In this document: one piece after another, positions 40,600-42,289 of the stretch | Position numbering within the stretch: the first letter of the stretch is position 1 | How the letters are laid out: every line of letters begins with the position of its first letter | Origin: Arthrobacter sp. SO5 | GTDB taxonomy: Bacteria > Actinomycetota > Actinomycetes > Actinomycetales > Micrococcaceae | DNA: 42,289 nt | Direction: 5' to 3' | Assembly (NCBI RefSeq): GCF_020532805.1 | Contig: NZ_MQTQ01000036.1 | Location: 17,818-60,106 of the forward strand | Notes under the pieces: generated by a model | Told to the model about the DNA's origin: nothing | The model's input: the letters and a program-made list of their open reading frames with translations, nothing else | Database searches by the model: none | Position numbers and translations under genes: made by a program

Positions 40600-41520
40600 T
40601 TACGCGGCCAGGGATTCCTGACCGCGGGTCTGGTGGGCGGTGAGGGCTGCGACCGGGGTTCGGTGGCCCGCTCTGGCGTTTGGCCGTTTGCGGTTGTACC
40701 AGGACTCGATATAGTCCATGACCGAGGTGCGGGCGGCGAGCCGGCTGGTGAAGCTGTGGTGGTGGTAGAACTCGGTCTTCAGATGTGAGAAGAAATTTTC
40801 CGCGACGGCGTTGTCCCAGCACACGCCGACCTTGCCCATGGATTGGGTGACGTTGTTCCCGCCGCACCAGCCCTGGAATTCGGCAGAGGTGTACTGGGTG
40901 CCGCGGTCCGAATGGAAGACTGCCCCGTCCGCGTGCAGGTAGCCGTGGTCGCGGGCCATGGCCAGCGCCCCGGTGCACAGCTCGGTGCGCATGTGGCGGT
41001 CCATGTTCCAGCCGATGACCATGCCGGTGCACAAATCGATCACGGTGGCCAGATACAGCCAGCCCTCGCCGGTCTTCAGGTACGTGATGTCTCCGCACAG
41101 CCGGGTGCCGGGCACCGCGGAGGAGAAGTTCCGCTTGCCGTTTTCATCGAGCATGTGGTTCTCGATATGGGCGGTCTTCGCCTGCGGGTCCTGTTCGGTG
41201 GTCTTCTTCCACGCCCGGGTCCGGACGGCGCGCAGGCCCCGCTCGCGCATGATGGCCCCGACGGTGGGTTGGGAAACGCTGATCCCGTCCTCCTTGAGCA
41301 TCCGGGCCAGCTGATCCCTGCCGGCCTTGCCGGCGGCGTCTTTGAACTTCCCGGCCACCGCTTCCACCAGCGCCTGGTGGCGCACGGCCCGCGGGGACGG
41401 GCCCGCAGGGTTGCGCCACCGGTAGAACGAGGCCCGGGAGACCTTCAGGGCCCGGCATAGCCAGGCGACGGGATGGTTCGCCTTCTCCGCTTCGATGAAC
41501 TCGTAGAAATCCTCTACCGT
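40600..41520 (-). CDS. IS3-family transposase OrfB
   Basis: The frame opens near 41520 (TVEDFYEFIEAEKANHPVAWL), continues through SRASFYRWRNPAGPSPRAV and an HTH region (GISVSQPTVGAIMRERGLRAVR), and then holds the integrase core: LCGDITYLKTGEGWLYLATVIDL (first Asp), GAVFHSDRGTQYTSAEF (second Asp) and WDNAVAENFFSHLKTE (Glu). The typical C-terminus YIESWYNRKRPNARAGHRTPV follows. It is translated by frameshifting from orfA, which ends at 41514. A GTG at 41385 could also start a shorter product. Confidence 0.9.
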   Translation of the reverse strand, partial: TVEDFYEFIEAEKANHPVAWLCRALKVSRASFYRWRNPAGPSPRAVRHQALVEAVAGKFKDAAGKAGRDQLARMLKEDGISVSQPTVGAIMRERGLRAVRTRAWKKTTEQDPQAKTAHIENHMLDENGKRNFSSAVPGTRLCGDITYLKTGEGWLYLATVIDLCTGMVIGWNMDRHMRTELCTGALAMARDHGYLHADGAVFHSDRGTQYTSAEFQGWCGGNNVTQSMGKVGVCWDNAVAENFFSHLKTEFYHHHSFTSRLAARTSVMDYIESWYNRKRPNARAGHRTPVAALTAHQTRGQESLAA

Positions 41521-41807
41521 TGCTTCGCTGCAAAGAAGGCGCTGACTTTTCCCAGGAACTCAATTTCCTGTCTCAGCTTTGCGTTCTCGGCCAGCGCTTT
41601 CTGATGCTCTTCCCAAGGCACGGCATCCTTCTCCCCGGCCGCGAACCGGTCAGGATGATCCTCCCGGTATCTGCGCACCCAGGTCCCCAGAGTGCCCTCG
41701 TTCACACCGATATCCGTCGCCACCTGGGCGATCGGACGACCCGAGGAAATCACCAGCTCCACGGCGTCGTCCTTGTACTTCTGGCTATACCTCTTACCGT
41801 CGGTCAT
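41514..41807 (-). CDS. IS3-family OrfA
   Basis: A 97-residue HTH protein: RYSQKYKDDAVELVISSGRPIAQVATDIGVNEGTLGTWVRRYRE, then a leucine-zipper-like helix (EHQKALAENAKLRQEIEFLGKVSAFFAAKQR). It is the DNA-binding, dimerising part of the OrfAB transposase. Start ATG 41807 (MTDGKRYSQ). Its 3' end overlaps the beginning of the orfB frame. Confidence 0.9.
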   Translation of the reverse strand: MTDGKRYSQKYKDDAVELVISSGRPIAQVATDIGVNEGTLGTWVRRYREDHPDRFAAGEKDAVPWEEHQKALAENAKLRQEIEFLGKVSAFFAAKQR

Positions 41808-41883
41808 GCGAAGAAAGGCTCCTAACAAGCTGTCTCACAAAACCATACGGCCGCAAATAACGGTGGATCCATGGTTGGCCTGA

Positions 41884-42289
41884 CACGCCGGGCGGGTGCC
41901 TACCGAGGTCATCGTTCATGGAATCGACCTAGCGGTCGCCACGAGTCAAGAACATCTCATTGACGAGGCATCGGCTCAGCATTTGCTGGGCACCATGCAA
42001 GAAATGCCAATGATGAAGCAATTCCGCGTCCCGGATGTCTTCGGACCCGAACTCAACTCGCCACCGACAGCACCAGCCCATCGGCGCCTCATGGCCTTCC
42101 TGGGAAGATCGTGGGATTGCCAACCCACGCCCGATGACCTGAACACGGCAGGAACCAGAGCGCCGGAAAATGCAGAACCTGCGGTTAACGCCGGACCGGG
42201 CGCCCCCGGGTCTGGGCTGCTGCGGGTATTTCGGACAGCGGAATTAGTGGATTCTTCTACGCTGCCAGGGCTGGCTGTTGATAACCATA
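41884..42289 (+). pseudogene. 5'-truncated TIGR03086-like protein
   Basis: The frame reads PTEVIVHGIDLAVATSQEHLI, then FRVPDVFGPELNSPPTAPAHRRLMAFLGRSWD. This is the C-terminal half of TIGR03086/mycothiol-dependent maleylpyruvate isomerase-like proteins (the VHGxDLAxATG motif and the final RLLAFLGR). The N-terminal DinB-like helices are missing, replaced by a stop at 41881-41883 and the IS3 element. After FLGR the frame continues without a stop to the window edge (LLRVFRTAELVDSSTLPG), longer than the family norm. The 5' end was not found on the other side of the IS. Confidence 0.65.

Larger units (their letters stand above)
40573..41837 (-). mobile_element. IS3-family insertion sequence
   Basis: The element is about 1265 bp with ends reading TGAGACAG on both sides in inverted orientation, the expected TG start of IS3 elements. 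It contains orfA and orfB in overlapping frames. The genes look intact. It has no gene disruption on the left. The right flank holds a truncated TIGR03086-like gene, so a deletion probably accompanied the insertion. Confidence 0.85.

Overview
The window is about 42.3 kb of GC-rich DNA. Its codon use, its leaderless-looking promoters and its gene families (a CU044-like protein next to an ECF sigma factor, a TIGR03086-type fragment, a MmyB-type regulator, a SoxR-MFS pair, Micrococcaceae-like IS elements) suggest a high-GC actinobacterium. An Arthrobacter-like member of the Micrococcaceae is my best guess, by inference only. There is no rRNA, tRNA, replication or core metabolic gene that I can recognise. 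The window looks like an accessory region (genomic island or large plasmid) built by repeated insertion.

Layout. (1) 0-4.7 kb: an IS21-family end at the window edge cuts a two-gene DUF4365 operon, followed by a small orphan gene and a type II-like restriction-modification pair. (2) 4.7-9 kb: a decayed resistance-type locus (transporter remnant, aminoglycoside-phosphotransferase-like kinase, kinase fragment) and a DHA2 drug exporter with a divergent MmyB-type regulator across a perfect 14-bp-arm operator. (3) 9-11.2 kb: a two-gene operon in which both proteins carry an RN-x(3-5)-H (HEPN-type) motif. (4) 11.2-24.3 kb: a segment bounded by two directly repeated, roughly 120-bp, resolvase-site-like sequences. 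It holds a frameshifted IS30, a second kinase-tautomerase-acetyltransferase-MFS locus, an IS21-family element with a lipoprotein gene inside its ends, a DUF4265 gene, a SoxR-controlled MFS exporter with a clear soxbox, and an ECF sigma operon. (5) 24.4-28.4 kb: two acetyltransferases, an SRPBCC-like protein, a serine resolvase and another HEPN-like protein. (6) 28.7-33 kb: two compact gene cassettes separated by copies of a palindromic site. One is a three-gene TIGR04255/Xre/uncharacterised operon. The other is a GIY-YIG-like plus Cys-His-Asp enzyme pair. (7) 33.2-37.4 kb: a Tn554-type transposition module (tnpA, tnpB, tnpC) with a lipoprotein gene beside it, a remnant of a second tnpC, and a truncated IS1380-type transposase. 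(8) 37.9-40.4 kb: an ECF sigma factor, its partner gene, and a near-identical inverted copy of that partner, with a small secreted protein between the copies. (9) 40.5-42.3 kb: a complete IS3-family element and a 5'-truncated TIGR03086-like gene.

How it fits together. The coherent units are the R-M pair, the HEPN pair, the exporter-regulator pairs, the TIGR04255 operon, the GIY-YIG pair and the sigma/inverted-duplicate locus. The strongest candidates for undescribed biology are the cassette array with palindromic boundary sites next to a Tn554-like recombinase set, the tandem HEPN operon, and the ECF-sigma locus in which two 96%-identical genes in inverted orientation flank a small exported protein. 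Family names are recognised by eye from motifs; no database search was run.
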